Made by a program: the position numbers and the translations under genes. From Dyella monticola (lineage in GTDB: Bacteria; Pseudomonadota; Gammaproteobacteria; Xanthomonadales; Rhodanobacteraceae): a stretch of DNA of 64,000 nt. The notes beneath the pieces are model-generated. The model was not told the origin of the DNA, searched no databases, and saw only the letters and a program-made list of their open reading frames with translations. Location: assembly GCF_003363155.1 (NCBI RefSeq), contig NZ_QRBE01000001.1, positions 62,001-126,000 on the forward strand, written 5' to 3'. Numbering within the stretch: position 1 is the first letter of the stretch; each line of letters begins with the position of its first letter. Of this stretch, positions 32,720 to 42,653 are shown piece by piece.

Positions 32720-33703
32720 ATGAGAACAACCGGCTCCCTCATCCGCCACGAGGCGGTCGTGCCCCTGTCTGCAGCAGGCCGGAGGTTCGACCAAGCTTTG
32801 GCCGAGATGTTCCCCGACTACTCCCGTTCGCGCCTCACCGCCTGGATCAAGGCCGGTGCGGCCACCCTGGATGGGGCTCCGGCGGCGCCACGGCAACTGC
32901 TGAAGGGCGGCGAGCAGGTTCGCCTCGAGGCCGAGCTCGAGGCGGAAGTGTCCAGCCAGCCGGAGGCCATCGCACTGGACATCGTGCATGAGGACGAACA
33001 CGTGCTGGTGCTGAACAAGCCGGTCGGCCTGGTCGTGCATCCGGGCGCCGGCAATCCGGCCGGCACGTTGCTCAACGCGCTGCTGCACCATGATCCGAAG
33101 CTGGCGGAACTGCCGCGCGGCGGCATCGTGCACCGGCTGGACAAGGACACCTCCGGCCTCATGGTGGTGGCCAAGACACTCCCCGCCCACACGGCCCTGG
33201 TCGACATGCTGTCCCGCCACGCCGTTGCACGGCAGTACGAGGCCATCGTGCTGGGGGCGCTGATCGCCGGTGGCACCGTGGATGCGCCCATCGGCCGCCA
33301 TCACAGCGATCGCCTGCGCCAGGCCGTACGCGATGAAGACGACGGCAAGCACGCGGTCACGCACTATCGCCTGCGCGAGCGTTTTCGCGTGCACAGCCTC
33401 ATCCAGTGCAACCTGGAAACCGGACGTACGCACCAGATCCGCGTGCACATGGCGCACATCGGCCATCCGCTGATAGGCGATCCGCTCTATGGCGGCAGCC
33501 TGAAACTGCCCAAGCGGGCGACGCCGGAACTCGTGCTCGCGTTGCGTGGTTTCCGCCGTCAGGCGCTGCATGCCGAGCGGCTGGCGTTCGAACATCCGGT
33601 CAGCGGCGAAACGATGGCATTCGAGGCGCCGCGCCCCGACGATATGAATGCCTTGATCGGGGCGCTGCGCGCCGATCTGGCGGCCAACGGACAGGACGAG
33701 TAA
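32720..33703 (+). CDS. rluD: 23S rRNA pseudouridine synthase RluD
   Basis: 327 residues: N-terminal S4 RNA-binding domain ([19 protein letters not shown]), then the RluA-type catalytic domain with [18 protein letters not shown] holding the catalytic Asp, [20 protein letters not shown] and GDPLYGG. RluD makes pseudouridines in helix 69 of 23S rRNA (1911, 1915, 1917). pgeF starts 5 bases after its stop and clpB follows, as in Escherichia coli (rluD-yfiH-clpB). Confidence 0.95.
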   Translation: MRTTGSLIRHEAVVPLSAAGRRFDQALAEMFPDYSRSRLTAWIKAGAATLDGAPAAPRQLLKGGEQVRLEAELEAEVSSQPEAIALDIVHEDEHVLVLNKPVGLVVHPGAGNPAGTLLNALLHHDPKLAELPRGGIVHRLDKDTSGLMVVAKTLPAHTALVDMLSRHAVARQYEAIVLGALIAGGTVDAPIGRHHSDRLRQAVRDEDDGKHAVTHYRLRERFRVHSLIQCNLETGRTHQIRVHMAHIGHPLIGDPLYGGSLKLPKRATPELVLALRGFRRQALHAERLAFEHPVSGETMAFEAPRPDDMNALIGALRADLAANGQDE

Positions 33704-33708
33704 CCCAC

Positions 33709-34464
33709 GTGCCCACGATGACCGACGCCTGGATATTTCCGGACTGGCCTGCGCCGTGCAGTGTGCATGCGGCGGTCACTACGCGCGATGGCCCGGGTGT
33801 GTCGCAGCCGCCATTCGGGCGCTTCAACTTGGGGTTGCGCAGCGGTGAAGGCGAGCAGGCTGTGCACAGCAATCGCAGCGCATTGCGCCAGTCGCTCGCG
33901 TTGCCGGCGGAGCCGCGCTGGTTGCGGCAGGTGCACGGCGTCACCGTCGCCGATCTCGGTCCACTGCCCTCTCCCGAAGAACCCGAGGCCGATGCGGCGG
34001 TATCGCACTTGCCCGGTACCGTGCTCGCCATCCTCACGGCCGACTGCCTGCCGGTGCTGCTTTGCACGGACGATGGCCGCACGATCGGCGCGGCACATGC
34101 GGGCTGGCGCGGGCTTGCTGCCGGGGTGCTGGAGGAAACGATCGAACAAATGCAGCGTCCGGCCGCGAGCCTGCTGGCGTGGCTGGGTCCTTGTATCGGC
34201 GGCCCTTCGTATGAAGTGGGTGAACAAGTGCACAAGGCCTTTCTTCAGCATGCCGCCGATGCGGCATCCGCGTTCACGCCCACGCGCCCCGGCCATTGGT
34301 TGTGCGATCTGGCCGCGCTCGCCAGGCTGCGTCTTACGGCGGCGGGCATCACGCGTATTTACGGTGGCGGCTTCGATACGCACGCGGACGAACGCTTTTA
34401 TTCCTATCGCCGGGAAGGCGTCCATAGCGGGCGGTTCGCCAGCTTGATTTGGCTTGAGCCATAA
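33709..34464 (+). CDS. pgeF: YfiH/LACC1-family protein PgeF
   Basis: 251 residues. The family signatures are ILTADCLPVLLCTDDG (Cys), GAAHAGWRGLAAGVLE (His) and LGPCIGGPSYEVG (Cys), which form the zinc/active site. Members act as purine nucleoside phosphorylase/adenosine deaminase-type enzymes and correct mis-incorporated L-Ser in peptidoglycan precursors. I chose GTG 33709, with AGGACGAG 9 bases upstream; ATG 33718 is the alternative. It is part of the rluD-pgeF operon. Confidence 0.92.
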   Translation: MPTMTDAWIFPDWPAPCSVHAAVTTRDGPGVSQPPFGRFNLGLRSGEGEQAVHSNRSALRQSLALPAEPRWLRQVHGVTVADLGPLPSPEEPEADAAVSHLPGTVLAILTADCLPVLLCTDDGRTIGAAHAGWRGLAAGVLEETIEQMQRPAASLLAWLGPCIGGPSYEVGEQVHKAFLQHAADAASAFTPTRPGHWLCDLAALARLRLTAAGITRIYGGGFDTHADERFYSYRREGVHSGRFASLIWLEP

Positions 34465-34481
34465 GCCTCCATTCCCCTCAT

Positions 34482-34602
34482 CGTCATTCCGGCGAAGGCC
34501 GGAATCCAGTCTCGATTTGCGTCCGGAGGACACAGCATCCTTGAATGCTGCGTGCTTCGCACGACGCATTTGAACTGGATTCCGGCCTTCGCCGAAATGA
34601 CG
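34482..34602. repeat. GTCATTCCGGCG-type palindromic element
   Basis: 28-base arms (34482-34509 and 34575-34602) are inverted copies with one mismatch, flanking a 65-base centre that holds a smaller inverted repeat (AGCATCC...GGATGCT-like). It occupies most of the 283-base gap between pgeF and clpB. Related fragments lie at 37406 and 52612. Confidence 0.75.
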
Positions 34603-34670
34603 GTAAGGCAGCGCTGAGGATTTCGCGGAAACCATGCGCCCACATAGCCTTAACGCAACCCTCGCCCACG

Positions 34671-34698
34671 CTTGAATCGCCCCGCCGAGTCCGCATCT
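34671..34698 (+). promoter_or_regulatory. predicted heat-shock sigma-32 promoter of clpB
   Basis: CTTGAA (34671) and CCGCATCT (34691) are 14 bases apart, one mismatch from the RpoH consensus CTTGAA-N13-15-CCCCATNT. They lie 50 bases before the clpB ATG. ClpB is a standard RpoH target. Confidence 0.65.
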
Positions 34699-34747
34699 CT
34701 CCTGGCAGTGGCGGCACGTCCGCCAAATACCTTTTGGGGATACACCG

Positions 34748-37333
34748 ATGCGAATGGACAAACTCACTTCGCGTTTCCAACAGGCGCTGGCCGATGCGCA
34801 GTCGCTGGCTCTGGGACGCGACAACAATATGCTCGAACCGGCGCACGTGATGGCGGCGCTGCTCGATCAGCAGGGCGGCTCGACCGCGCCGCTGCTCACG
34901 CAGGCGCGCGTCAATGTGCCGACGTTCCGTCAGCGCGTGTTTGAACTGCTCGATCGCCTGCCGAAAGTCAGCGGGCAGGAAGGCAACATCCACGCCGGCA
35001 ACGAGCTGACACGCCTGCTCAACCTCACCGACAAACTCGCGCAGCAGCGCGGCGACCAGTTCATCGCCAGCGAGCTATTTGTATTGGCCGCGCTGGACGA
35101 CAAAGGCGAACTCGGCGCCGCCTTGAAAGCCGCCGGCGCCACCAAGCCCAACGTTGAAGCGGCCATCGACAAATTGCGCGGGGGCGAAAAAGTACAGAGC
35201 GAAAATGCCGAAGACCAGCGCCAAGCGTTGGAGAAATACTGCATCGATCTCACCACGCGCGCCGAGAGCGGCAAACTCGATCCGGTGATCGGCCGCGACG
35301 AAGAAATCCGACGCGTGGTGCAAGTGCTGCAGCGTCGCACCAAGAACAATCCGGTATTGATCGGCGAACCCGGCGTGGGCAAGACCGCCATCGTCGAAGG
35401 CCTCGCGCAGCGTATCGTCAAGAACGAAGTACCCGAAGGCTTGCGCGACAAGCGCGTGCTTGCACTGGACATGGGCGCGCTGATTGCCGGTGCAAAATTC
35501 CGCGGCGAGTTCGAGGAGCGCCTCAAAGCGGTGCTCAACGACCTGGCCAAAAACGAAGGTCAGATCATCCTGTTCATCGATGAGCTGCACACCATGGTCG
35601 GCGCCGGTAAAGCCGAAGGTGCGATGGATGCCGGCAATATGCTCAAGCCTGCGCTGGCGCGCGGTGAGCTGCATTGCATCGGCGCCACCACCTTGGATGA
35701 ATATCGCAAATACATCGAAAAGGATGCCGCGCTGGAGCGTCGCTTCCAGAAAGTGTTCGTCGGCGAGCCGAGCGTGGAAGACACGATCGCCATTCTGCGT
35801 GGCTTGAAAGAGCGTTACGCCGTGCACCACGGCGTGGAAATTACCGACCCGGCGGTGGTTGCCGCCGCCACGCTCTCCAATCGCTACATCACCGACCGCC
35901 AGTTGCCGGACAAGGCCATCGATCTGATGGATGAAGCGGCCTCGCGCATCCGCATGGAAATCGATTCCAAGCCCGAGGAGCTCGACCGCCTCGAACGCCG
36001 CCTGATCCAACTGAAGATCCAGCGCGAGATGTTGAAAAAGGAAACCGACGAGGCCTCCAAGAAGCGGCTCGCCGATCTGGATACCGATATCGAACGCCTG
36101 GAACGCGAATTTTCCGATCTCAACGAAGTGTGGAAATCGGAGAAGGCTGCACTGCAAGGCGCAACCAAGGTCAAAGAGCAGCTTGAGCAGGCACGTCTCG
36201 ATCTGGAGGCGGCGCAGCGGCGGCAGGATTACGCCAGGATGAGCGAGATCCAGTACGGGCGTCTGCCCGAGCTGGAAAAGCAGCTTGCTGCAGCGCAGGC
36301 CGCCGAAAAACAGGATTTCAAACTGGTGCAGGATCGCGTCACCGAGGAAGAAATTGCCGAAGTGGTGTCGCGCTGGACCGGTATTCCGGTCAGCAAGATG
36401 CTCGAAGGCGAGCGTGAGAAATTGCTGCACATGGAAGAAGCCTTGCACAAGCGCGTGGTCGGTCAGGATGAAGCCGTGCGTGCGGTGTCCGACGCGATCC
36501 GTCGCGCGCGTGCGGGCTTGTCCGATCCGAATCGTCCGTACGGTTCGTTCTTGTTCCTGGGCCCCACCGGTGTGGGCAAGACCGAATTGTGCAAAGCGCT
36601 GGCCGAATTCCTGTTCGACACACAGGAAGCGATGGTGCGCATCGACATGAGCGAGTTCATGGAGAAACACTCCGTGGCCCGCCTGATCGGCGCACCTCCT
36701 GGCTACGTCGGTTACGAGGAAGGCGGTTATCTCACCGAGGCGGTGCGTCGCCGGCCGTACAGCGTGATCCTGCTGGACGAGGTTGAGAAGGCGCATCCGG
36801 ATGTGTTCAATGTGTTGCTGCAGGTGCTGGACGACGGCCGCCTCACCGACGGCCAGGGTCGCACGGTGGATTTTCGCAACACCGTGATCGTGATGACCTC
36901 CAACCTTGGCTCGCAGCTCATCCAGGAAAATGCAGGCGACTCCGAAGCCGACTACGTGCAGATGAAAGCATCGGTGCTTGGCGTGGTGCAGGCGCACTTC
37001 CGTCCGGAATTCATCAACCGCCTGGACGAGCTGGTGGTGTTCCGTCCGCTGGAGAAAAAGCAGATTCGCAAGATCGCGCTGATCCAGCTCACATACCTGG
37101 AAAAGCGCTTGGCCGAACGTCAGCTCAAGCTGGAAATCGACGACAAGGCGTTGGACCTGCTGGGTAACGTCGGCTTCGATCCGGTGTACGGTGCGCGTCC
37201 GCTCAAGCGAGCGATCCAGCAGCAGCTTGAGAACCCGTTGGCGAGGGAAATTCTAGAAGGACGCTTCGCGGCGGGCGACACCATTGCCGTGGCTGCGGAA
37301 GGTGGGCATCTGGTTTTCCACAAACACGCGTAA
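34748..37333 (+). CDS. clpB: ATP-dependent disaggregase ClpB
   Basis: 861 residues, normal for ClpB. The N-terminal domain ([20 protein letters not shown]) is followed by AAA+ module 1 with Walker [10 protein letters not shown] and [20 protein letters not shown]. The coiled-coil middle domain (about 405-525) comes next, then AAA+ module 2 with GPTGVGKTE and [17 protein letters not shown]. With DnaK it resolubilises aggregated proteins in the cytoplasm. GGGGA lies 8 bases before the ATG and a sigma-32-type promoter is at 34671-34698. Confidence 0.97.
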   Translation: MRMDKLTSRFQQALADAQSLALGRDNNMLEPAHVMAALLDQQGGSTAPLLTQARVNVPTFRQRVFELLDRLPKVSGQEGNIHAGNELTRLLNLTDKLAQQRGDQFIASELFVLAALDDKGELGAALKAAGATKPNVEAAIDKLRGGEKVQSENAEDQRQALEKYCIDLTTRAESGKLDPVIGRDEEIRRVVQVLQRRTKNNPVLIGEPGVGKTAIVEGLAQRIVKNEVPEGLRDKRVLALDMGALIAGAKFRGEFEERLKAVLNDLAKNEGQIILFIDELHTMVGAGKAEGAMDAGNMLKPALARGELHCIGATTLDEYRKYIEKDAALERRFQKVFVGEPSVEDTIAILRGLKERYAVHHGVEITDPAVVAAATLSNRYITDRQLPDKAIDLMDEAASRIRMEIDSKPEELDRLERRLIQLKIQREMLKKETDEASKKRLADLDTDIERLEREFSDLNEVWKSEKAALQGATKVKEQLEQARLDLEAAQRRQDYARMSEIQYGRLPELEKQLAAAQAAEKQDFKLVQDRVTEEEIAEVVSRWTGIPVSKMLEGEREKLLHMEEALHKRVVGQDEAVRAVSDAIRRARAGLSDPNRPYGSFLFLGPTGVGKTELCKALAEFLFDTQEAMVRIDMSEFMEKHSVARLIGAPPGYVGYEEGGYLTEAVRRRPYSVILLDEVEKAHPDVFNVLLQVLDDGRLTDGQGRTVDFRNTVIVMTSNLGSQLIQENAGDSEADYVQMKASVLGVVQAHFRPEFINRLDELVVFRPLEKKQIRKIALIQLTYLEKRLAERQLKLEIDDKALDLLGNVGFDPVYGARPLKRAIQQQLENPLAREILEGRFAAGDTIAVAAEGGHLVFHKHA

Positions 37334-37345
37334 CGCCATTCCACT

Positions 37346-37368
37346 CCCTCTCCCGGCAGGGGAGAGGG
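37346..37368. repeat. CCCTCTCCC palindrome after clpB
   Basis: CCCTCTCCC pairs with GGGAGAGGG over a short loop, 13 bases past the clpB stop. Same family as 6141-6165. A short GTCATTCCGG fragment follows at about 37406-37432. Confidence 0.55.
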
Positions 37369-37477
37369 TCGGGGTGAGGGCTCGCCCTGGCGAAAAATTA
37401 CCTGCTCGTCATTCCGGCTTGGCCGGCATGACGCTGAGGCAAGGAAAGAGTTTTCGAACGTACGCTACGCACCACAA

Positions 37478-37507
37478 AAAAATCCCGGCTCATTGGCCGG
37501 GATTTTT
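37478..37507. terminator. bidirectional terminator between clpB and the TonB receptor
   Basis: AAAAATCCCGGC pairs with GCCGGGATTTTT over a 6-base loop, giving a T-run in either direction. It lies between the convergent clpB and receptor genes. Confidence 0.85.
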
Positions 37508-37550
37508 GCGTGCATGCATCGCACGAGTACTTGGCAGTGGGCTTGTTGGA

Positions 37551-40043
37551 TCACCAGTGATAGATCACTTTGGTGTAATAGTAACGCCCATTGAAGCCCG
37601 CGGGTGAAAATTCTGAATACGGAATCGTTCCGTTGGTGCTGTTCGCCGCGATCACCTTGTCCGGATAGCTGTTGGTGGCGTTGTCCACGCCCAGCGAGAA
37701 GGTCCAGTTGTCCAAGTTGTAACTGCCGGCCACATCCAGCACCCATTGCGGGCTGTAGGTCTGATTGAGCAGATACGTACTGTTGCTGTACGCGGTGAAG
37801 CTGCCATAGCGGATGAGGTTGCCGTTGAATACCCAGTGGCCCAGTGTGTAGTTCTCATTGAAGATCAGCTTGCTGCGTGGTGTGGAATTGGCCAGGAGGC
37901 CTTTGATATCGCGATACGTGACACGCTCCAGCTGCAGGCCTAACGCATCCAGCTGCGATGGGTTGGCGGCCACGTGCGTCACCTGAGTGCGGTTGTAGTT
38001 GTAGCTCAAGGTGCTATCGAGGGAGCCGGCGTTGCCGAAATCGGAGTGATAGCTCGTGACCAGGTCACCGCCTTGCGTGCGCGTGTTCACGGCATTGGTG
38101 AAGTACTGCGCCGAGCTGTACGCCACGTCGGTAATGCCGTTGGCGGCCAGGTAATCCACCACCACCGGTGTGTTCAACCCGCTCAGCGTGCTGGACAGCA
38201 CGATGCGGTTGTAAATGTTGATCTGATAGAGATCGAACGTCAGCGTCAGCGGATCGATCGGATTGAAAACCGCGCCCACCGTGTAGTTGTGCGACCGCTC
38301 CGGCCGCAGCGCCTGCGCGCCCAGCAACTGCGCCACCGGGTTGCTTACCGGCAACAGGCCCGTCTGATAGATACCCGGCGCAACACCGGGGCCGGCACTG
38401 CTCGGCGTGAGGTACAACGAGCCGATCTGCGAATAATCCTCCTGTGCCAGCGAGGGCGCGCGGAAGCCGCTCGATACACTGCCGCGCAGGGCGAAGCGAT
38501 CGGTGAAGTCGTAGCGTGCCGCGAAAGCACCGGAAACCGTGTTGCCGAAATCGTTGTAATCCTCATGCCGCACGGCGAGCGACGTGCCGAGCTTGTCGGT
38601 GAGGTTGGTTTCCAGGCTCACGTATTGCGCCACGTCGCTGCGGCTCCACGCGCCGGTGTTCACCGGGCTGTAGCCGCTGAAGCCTTGGGCGCCGCCCGTC
38701 AGGCCGGATGTACCCACGTAATAGGAGCTGGGGTCGCCCGCGCTGATCGAGTAGGTGTTGCGCTGGTATTCGCCGCCAAAAGCGAGCGTCACCGCGTTGG
38801 GCAGCCAGCTCAGGTTGAAGTCCTTCGCAATGTCGACATCCGCCACCTGCTGAGCAGACGACACGATGCCGTCGAAGAAATGCGTGGGCGTGTAGCCGAA
38901 ATCATGCAGGAAGGCATAGTTGGCCGTGTTGATCGTATCGAGCGACACACGATTGCCGCCATAGTTGGCACTCACATCCCAGCGCCAGCCGCTGGCGGTG
39001 GTGCCGCGCACACCGGCCACGAGTGATTCGTCGGTGCTGCGCGACTGCAGCAGCGGCTGATAGCCGCCGGGATAGAGCGCGCTGAGCAGCGTGCTCACCG
39101 ACGATGGGTAGCCATACGGGTTGCGATACAGCTCATCGGAAATCGCGTTGCGCTCGTGATAGCTGCCAAACGCGTAGAACTGGATGTTGTGGGTGATGTC
39201 GTACTGCGAATTGAGGAACAGGTTGTGCTGGCTCACGGTGGGGTCGCCGAATACCTGCTTCTCGCCCAGTTGTGGATAGCGCACATCCACGCCGCCATGG
39301 TTGGTCGGATCCTGATGATCATCATCCACGCTGATGCGCAGCCAGCCCTTGTCGCCATTGAGCGGAATGCCGACGTTGGCCGAACCCTGCCATTGCTTGC
39401 CGCCACCGGTCTGGTAGTGGCCGCCGTCCAGTTCGACCGAACCGCCTTGCGCACCATGCTTGAGGATGATGTTGATCACGCCGGCGATCGCATCCGAACC
39501 GTATTGCGCCGACGCGCCGTCGCGCAGCACTTCGATGTGATCGATCGCCGAGAGCGGGATGGTGTTCAAATCCACCGGCGCCGAGCCGCGGCCAATAGTG
39601 CCGTCCACATTCACCATTGCGCTGGTGTGCCAACGCTTGCCATCGACCAGCACCAGCACTTCATCCGGTGCGAGGCCGCGCAACTGCGCCGGGCGCTGCG
39701 AGTCGGTGGTGTCGGTCGCGGCGGGGCGGGGAAAATTCAGCGATGGAATCAGGCGCGCCAGCGCGGTGGAGAGTTCATTGGTACCCGTGCTCTGCAAGGC
39801 GGAAGCCGGCACTACATCGATCGGCGACAGCGAGGTGCTATCGGTGCGGTTCTGCGCACGCGTGCCGGTGACGATTACCGCCTGCAGATTTTTCGTATTG
39901 CCATTGCTGGGTTGGGAGGACGCTTGCGGAGTGTCCTGCGCGGCAGCGTGGGGGGTGAGTGCAAGCAGGAGGGAGGCGGTCAGTATCGACGTGGCGTTCG
40001 TGCGAAGGCCCTCTGAACGGGGCCGATGGTTGTCGTTCTTCAT
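37551..40043 (-). CDS. TonB-dependent outer-membrane receptor
   Basis: 830 residues. A signal peptide (LLALTPHAAAQD) is followed by a TonB-box-like LQAVIVTGTRAQNR and the plug domain with LRGLAPDEVLVLVDGKRWH and IEVLRDGASAQYGSDAIAGV. A long barrel follows, with EYQRNTYSISAG and GSVSSGFRAPSLAQEDYSQ, ending in YYYTKVIYHW. It resembles the large Xanthomonadales receptors of unassigned substrate more than BtuB. It is divergent from the cobalamin operon, but the riboswitch points the other way and does not control it. A TTGTTGC...GCAACAA palindrome lies 28 bases upstream of its start. The substrate cannot be told. Confidence 0.88.
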   Translation of the reverse strand: MKNDNHRPRSEGLRTNATSILTASLLLALTPHAAAQDTPQASSQPSNGNTKNLQAVIVTGTRAQNRTDSTSLSPIDVVPASALQSTGTNELSTALARLIPSLNFPRPAATDTTDSQRPAQLRGLAPDEVLVLVDGKRWHTSAMVNVDGTIGRGSAPVDLNTIPLSAIDHIEVLRDGASAQYGSDAIAGVINIILKHGAQGGSVELDGGHYQTGGGKQWQGSANVGIPLNGDKGWLRISVDDDHQDPTNHGGVDVRYPQLGEKQVFGDPTVSQHNLFLNSQYDITHNIQFYAFGSYHERNAISDELYRNPYGYPSSVSTLLSALYPGGYQPLLQSRSTDESLVAGVRGTTASGWRWDVSANYGGNRVSLDTINTANYAFLHDFGYTPTHFFDGIVSSAQQVADVDIAKDFNLSWLPNAVTLAFGGEYQRNTYSISAGDPSSYYVGTSGLTGGAQGFSGYSPVNTGAWSRSDVAQYVSLETNLTDKLGTSLAVRHEDYNDFGNTVSGAFAARYDFTDRFALRGSVSSGFRAPSLAQEDYSQIGSLYLTPSSAGPGVAPGIYQTGLLPVSNPVAQLLGAQALRPERSHNYTVGAVFNPIDPLTLTFDLYQINIYNRIVLSSTLSGLNTPVVVDYLAANGITDVAYSSAQYFTNAVNTRTQGGDLVTSYHSDFGNAGSLDSTLSYNYNRTQVTHVAANPSQLDALGLQLERVTYRDIKGLLANSTPRSKLIFNENYTLGHWVFNGNLIRYGSFTAYSNSTYLLNQTYSPQWVLDVAGSYNLDNWTFSLGVDNATNSYPDKVIAANSTNGTIPYSEFSPAGFNGRYYYTKVIYHW

Positions 40044-40070
40044 TGCGTGGTAATTCCCCTGGGCAAAAGG

Positions 40071-40087
40071 TTGTTGCGTAGCAACAA
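40071..40087. promoter_or_regulatory. TTGTTGC-GTA-GCAACAA palindrome upstream of the receptor
   Basis: 7-base arms around GTA, 28 bases before the TonB receptor ATG on the minus strand. The inner 13 bases differ by one base from the palindrome at 21463-21475, by the promoter of the other receptor operon. Confidence 0.45.
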
Positions 40088-40299
40088 TTTCAGGTTAGTG
40101 ACAACAGCGCTGGTCGACAACGGACGATTGGGCTTCGGTAAGTCCAAACAGAAATATGTAAGCAGGATGGGTAGTTGGCTCGCCCTTGTGCCGAGATACG
40201 CCCCCAAACGCACCACCTGGGAGCATCGTCAACCGTAGGTGTAGAGCCGGTATAGAGCACAGGCTAGGCGCACGGGTGGCCAGGTTCTAAGATGCAGCG

Positions 40300-40500
40300 A
40301 CTGAGGTGACTGCCGGTGTTTGCCGGCGGTTGAAACGGGAATCCGGTGCGCCGCACATCCATGCGACTCAAGCCGGAGCTGCCCCCGCAACGGTAGGCGA
40401 GCAAAACGATCCGCATATGGCCACTGTGCCCGCGCACGGGAAGGCGTGGATCGGAAGGCATGAACCCTTCGCTCGCAAGTCCGGAGACCGGCCTCGGCAC
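40300..40500 (+). ncRNA. cobalamin (adenosylcobalamin) riboswitch
   Basis: The conserved core blocks occur in order: GGTGACTGCCGG, GAAACGGGAATCCGGTGC, CCGGAGCTGCCCCCGCAACG, GCCACTG, GGGAAGGC and AAGTCCGGAGACCGGCC. They lie 180-380 bases upstream of cobO on the same strand. Bound B12 would reduce expression of the operon. Boundaries are approximate. The rest of the 638-base gap (40044-40299 and 40501-40681) holds only the receptor-side palindrome and a leader. Confidence 0.93.
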
Positions 40501-40681
40501 AGAACCTGCTCCGCCACGCCCACCATTGTTCGAACGCAATGTGGGCTTGCGGTAGCCAGGCGTTCCAAACCGGACGGGCGGAGGGCCATGTCGCGGGCCG
40601 CTGCGTCAGTGCCGGTGCCGCCGTCGTCGTCCTCCTTGCGTTTTGATGCATGTCTGAATGACGTGCTTAAGGAGTGTCGAC

Positions 40682-40738
40682 ATGCAGTGCCACGCGTTCT
40701 TTGTTTCCTGCGCCCACCATGACGAGGTGCGTGCATGA
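40682..40738 (+). CDS. 18-codon open frame coupled to cobO, possible leader peptide
   Basis: ATG 40682 has a perfect AAGGAG 7 bases upstream and encodes MQCHAFFVSCAHHDEVRA, with its stop overlapping the cobO start (ATGA). The Shine-Dalgarno is better than cobO's own (GAGG). The peptide is rich in Cys and His (two Cys, three His). It may couple translation of cobO or act in regulation downstream of the riboswitch. No known family. Confidence 0.4.
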   Translation: MQCHAFFVSCAHHDEVRA

Positions 40739-41364
40739 GCGAGCGTCCACCGCGCGAGGACATGACGCCGGAAGAGCGCCACCGCGAGCGCATGCAGCGC
40801 AAGAAGGAGCTGGTCGATCGCAAGATCGCCCGCGCCACCATCGATCGCGGCGTGCTGGTGGTGAACACCGGTAACGGCAAGGGCAAGAGTTCTTCGGGCT
40901 TCGGCATGCTGGCGCGCGCGCTGGGCCACGGCTTTCGATGCGGCGTGGTGCAGTTCATCAAGGGCACCTTCTCCACCGGCGAGGAAGCGTTCTTTCGTCG
41001 CCTCGGCGGCGATCAGCTCGATTACCACGTGATGGGCGAAGGCTTCACCTGGGAAACGCAGGACAAATCACGCGACATCGCGGCGGCACAGGCTGCATGG
41101 ACTGTGGCGGCCCGTATGCTGGCCGATTCCGCGTATGACTTCGTGCTGCTGGATGAACTCAACATCGCGCTCACCAAGCAGTATGTGCAGCTTGAGCAAG
41201 TATTGACCGCAGTGAGTGCGCGTCCACCGCGCCAGCACGTAGTGATCACCGGGCGCGGCGCGCCCGATGGCTTGGTCGCCGTGGCCGACACGGTGACGGA
41301 GATGCGCGTGGTGAAGCACGCATTCGACGCCGGCATCAAGGCGCAAAAAGGCATCGAGCTGTGA
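40735..41364 (+). CDS. cobO: cob(I)yrinic acid a,c-diamide adenosyltransferase
   Basis: 209 residues. NTGNGKGKSSSGFGMLARAL is the P-loop of the CobO/BtuR family, and the N-terminal ERMQRKKELVDRKI segment and LLDELNIAL are typical. It transfers the 5'-deoxyadenosyl group of ATP to the cobalt of the corrinoid. First main gene under the riboswitch; cobB starts over its stop. Confidence 0.96.
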   Translation: MSERPPREDMTPEERHRERMQRKKELVDRKIARATIDRGVLVVNTGNGKGKSSSGFGMLARALGHGFRCGVVQFIKGTFSTGEEAFFRRLGGDQLDYHVMGEGFTWETQDKSRDIAAAQAAWTVAARMLADSAYDFVLLDELNIALTKQYVQLEQVLTAVSARPPRQHVVITGRGAPDGLVAVADTVTEMRVVKHAFDAGIKAQKGIEL

Positions 41365-42653
41365 GTGTTCGCCAGGTGCCGGCTCTGCTGGTTTCCGCAC
41401 CGGCGTCGGGGCAAGGCAAGACGTCGGTGACGGCGGCGCTGGCGCGCTGGCATGCGCGCCAAGGTCGACGCGTGCGGCTATTCAAGACGGGGCCGGATTT
41501 TCTCGATCCCATGGTGCTTGCCCGCGCGGCCGGTACATCGGTCTATCAGCTCGACCTATGGATGTGCACGGAATCGGATGTGCGCAAGCGTCTGTTCGAT
41601 GCAGCGGGCGATGCGGATCTGATCCTGGTCGAGGGCGTGATGGGACTGTTCGACGGCGCGCCGTCCAGCGCTGATCTTGCCCGGCAATTAGGATTGCCGG
41701 TGCTGGCCGTGATCGACGGTTCGGCGATGGCGCAGACCTTTGGCGCGCTGGCACTTGGCTTGGCGAACTATCGCGAAGGGCTGTCGCTGTATGGTGTGGC
41801 GGCCAATCGCATCGGCAGTGCGTATCACGCGCAATTGTTGAAAGAGAGCCTGCCCGCTCCTTTGCATTGGTTGGGTGCGTTGCCGCGCGACGAACGGCTT
41901 GGGTTGCCGGAACGACATCTGGGCCTGGTTTCCGCGGACGAATTGTCGGATATCGATGCGCGCCTGGACGCGCTGGCGGATGCCTGGGCACAGCATGCGA
42001 GCACAGCGTTGCCGCCAGCCGTCAGGTTCGAACAGCCTGTGACGAGCGTGTGCCCGCGATTACTGCAAGGGCAACGCATTGCGATAGCGCGAGACGATGC
42101 GTTTTGCTTCATCTATCCGGCCAACGTGGATTTACTGCGTGAAGCGGGCGCTGATCTACACTTCTTTTCACCCCTGGCCGGTGATGCGTTGCCCGATTGC
42201 GACGCGGTGTGGTTGCCGGGTGGCTATCCGGAATTGCATCTGGAGAGCTTGTCGCAACGACATGATCTGCACGCTGCATTGCGTGCGCATCGCGATGCGG
42301 GCAAGCCCATGCTGGCCGAGTGCGGCGGCTTGTTGTTTGCGCTGGATACGCTTGCCGATCGTGATGGCAACGAAGCACACATGGCCGGCCTGTTGCCGGG
42401 GAGTGCGACGATACAACCGCGATTGAGCGCCTTGGGCTTGCAACACGTGAACCTGCCCGAAGGCGACTTGCGTGGGCATACCTTCCACTACGCGCGAGCC
42501 ACTGTCGATGCGCAGCCGTTGGCCCATGCATTGAATCCGAACGAGGGTCCTTGCAAGGAAGCTGTCTATCGCGATCGCCGGCTTACCGCGAGCTTCGTGC
42601 ATTTCTACTTTCCTTCCCAGCCCGAAGCCGCGCTGCGGCTGTTCCTGCCATGA
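41361..42653 (+). CDS. cobB: cobyrinate a,c-diamide synthase
   Basis: 430 residues from a GTG overlapping the cobO stop. The N-terminal ATP-dependent domain has LVSAPASGQGKTSVTAALAR and LVEGVMGLFDGAPSS. The C-terminal class I glutamine amidotransferase domain has MLAECGGLLFALD (catalytic Cys) and an LTASFVHFYF end with its His. It amidates carboxyls a and c of cobyrinate (CbiA/CobB). The CbiA-like length suggests either an aerobic or anaerobic-route intermediate is accepted. Confidence 0.95.
   Translation: MSVRQVPALLVSAPASGQGKTSVTAALARWHARQGRRVRLFKTGPDFLDPMVLARAAGTSVYQLDLWMCTESDVRKRLFDAAGDADLILVEGVMGLFDGAPSSADLARQLGLPVLAVIDGSAMAQTFGALALGLANYREGLSLYGVAANRIGSAYHAQLLKESLPAPLHWLGALPRDERLGLPERHLGLVSADELSDIDARLDALADAWAQHASTALPPAVRFEQPVTSVCPRLLQGQRIAIARDDAFCFIYPANVDLLREAGADLHFFSPLAGDALPDCDAVWLPGGYPELHLESLSQRHDLHAALRAHRDAGKPMLAECGGLLFALDTLADRDGNEAHMAGLLPGSATIQPRLSALGLQHVNLPEGDLRGHTFHYARATVDAQPLAHALNPNEGPCKEAVYRDRRLTASFVHFYFPSQPEAALRLFLP

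Noticed and set aside
37551-40043. Receptor next to the B12 operon being BtuB
   Set aside because: The cobalamin riboswitch faces the other way and no riboswitch lies before the receptor. Length (830) and plug are unlike the roughly 600-residue BtuB.
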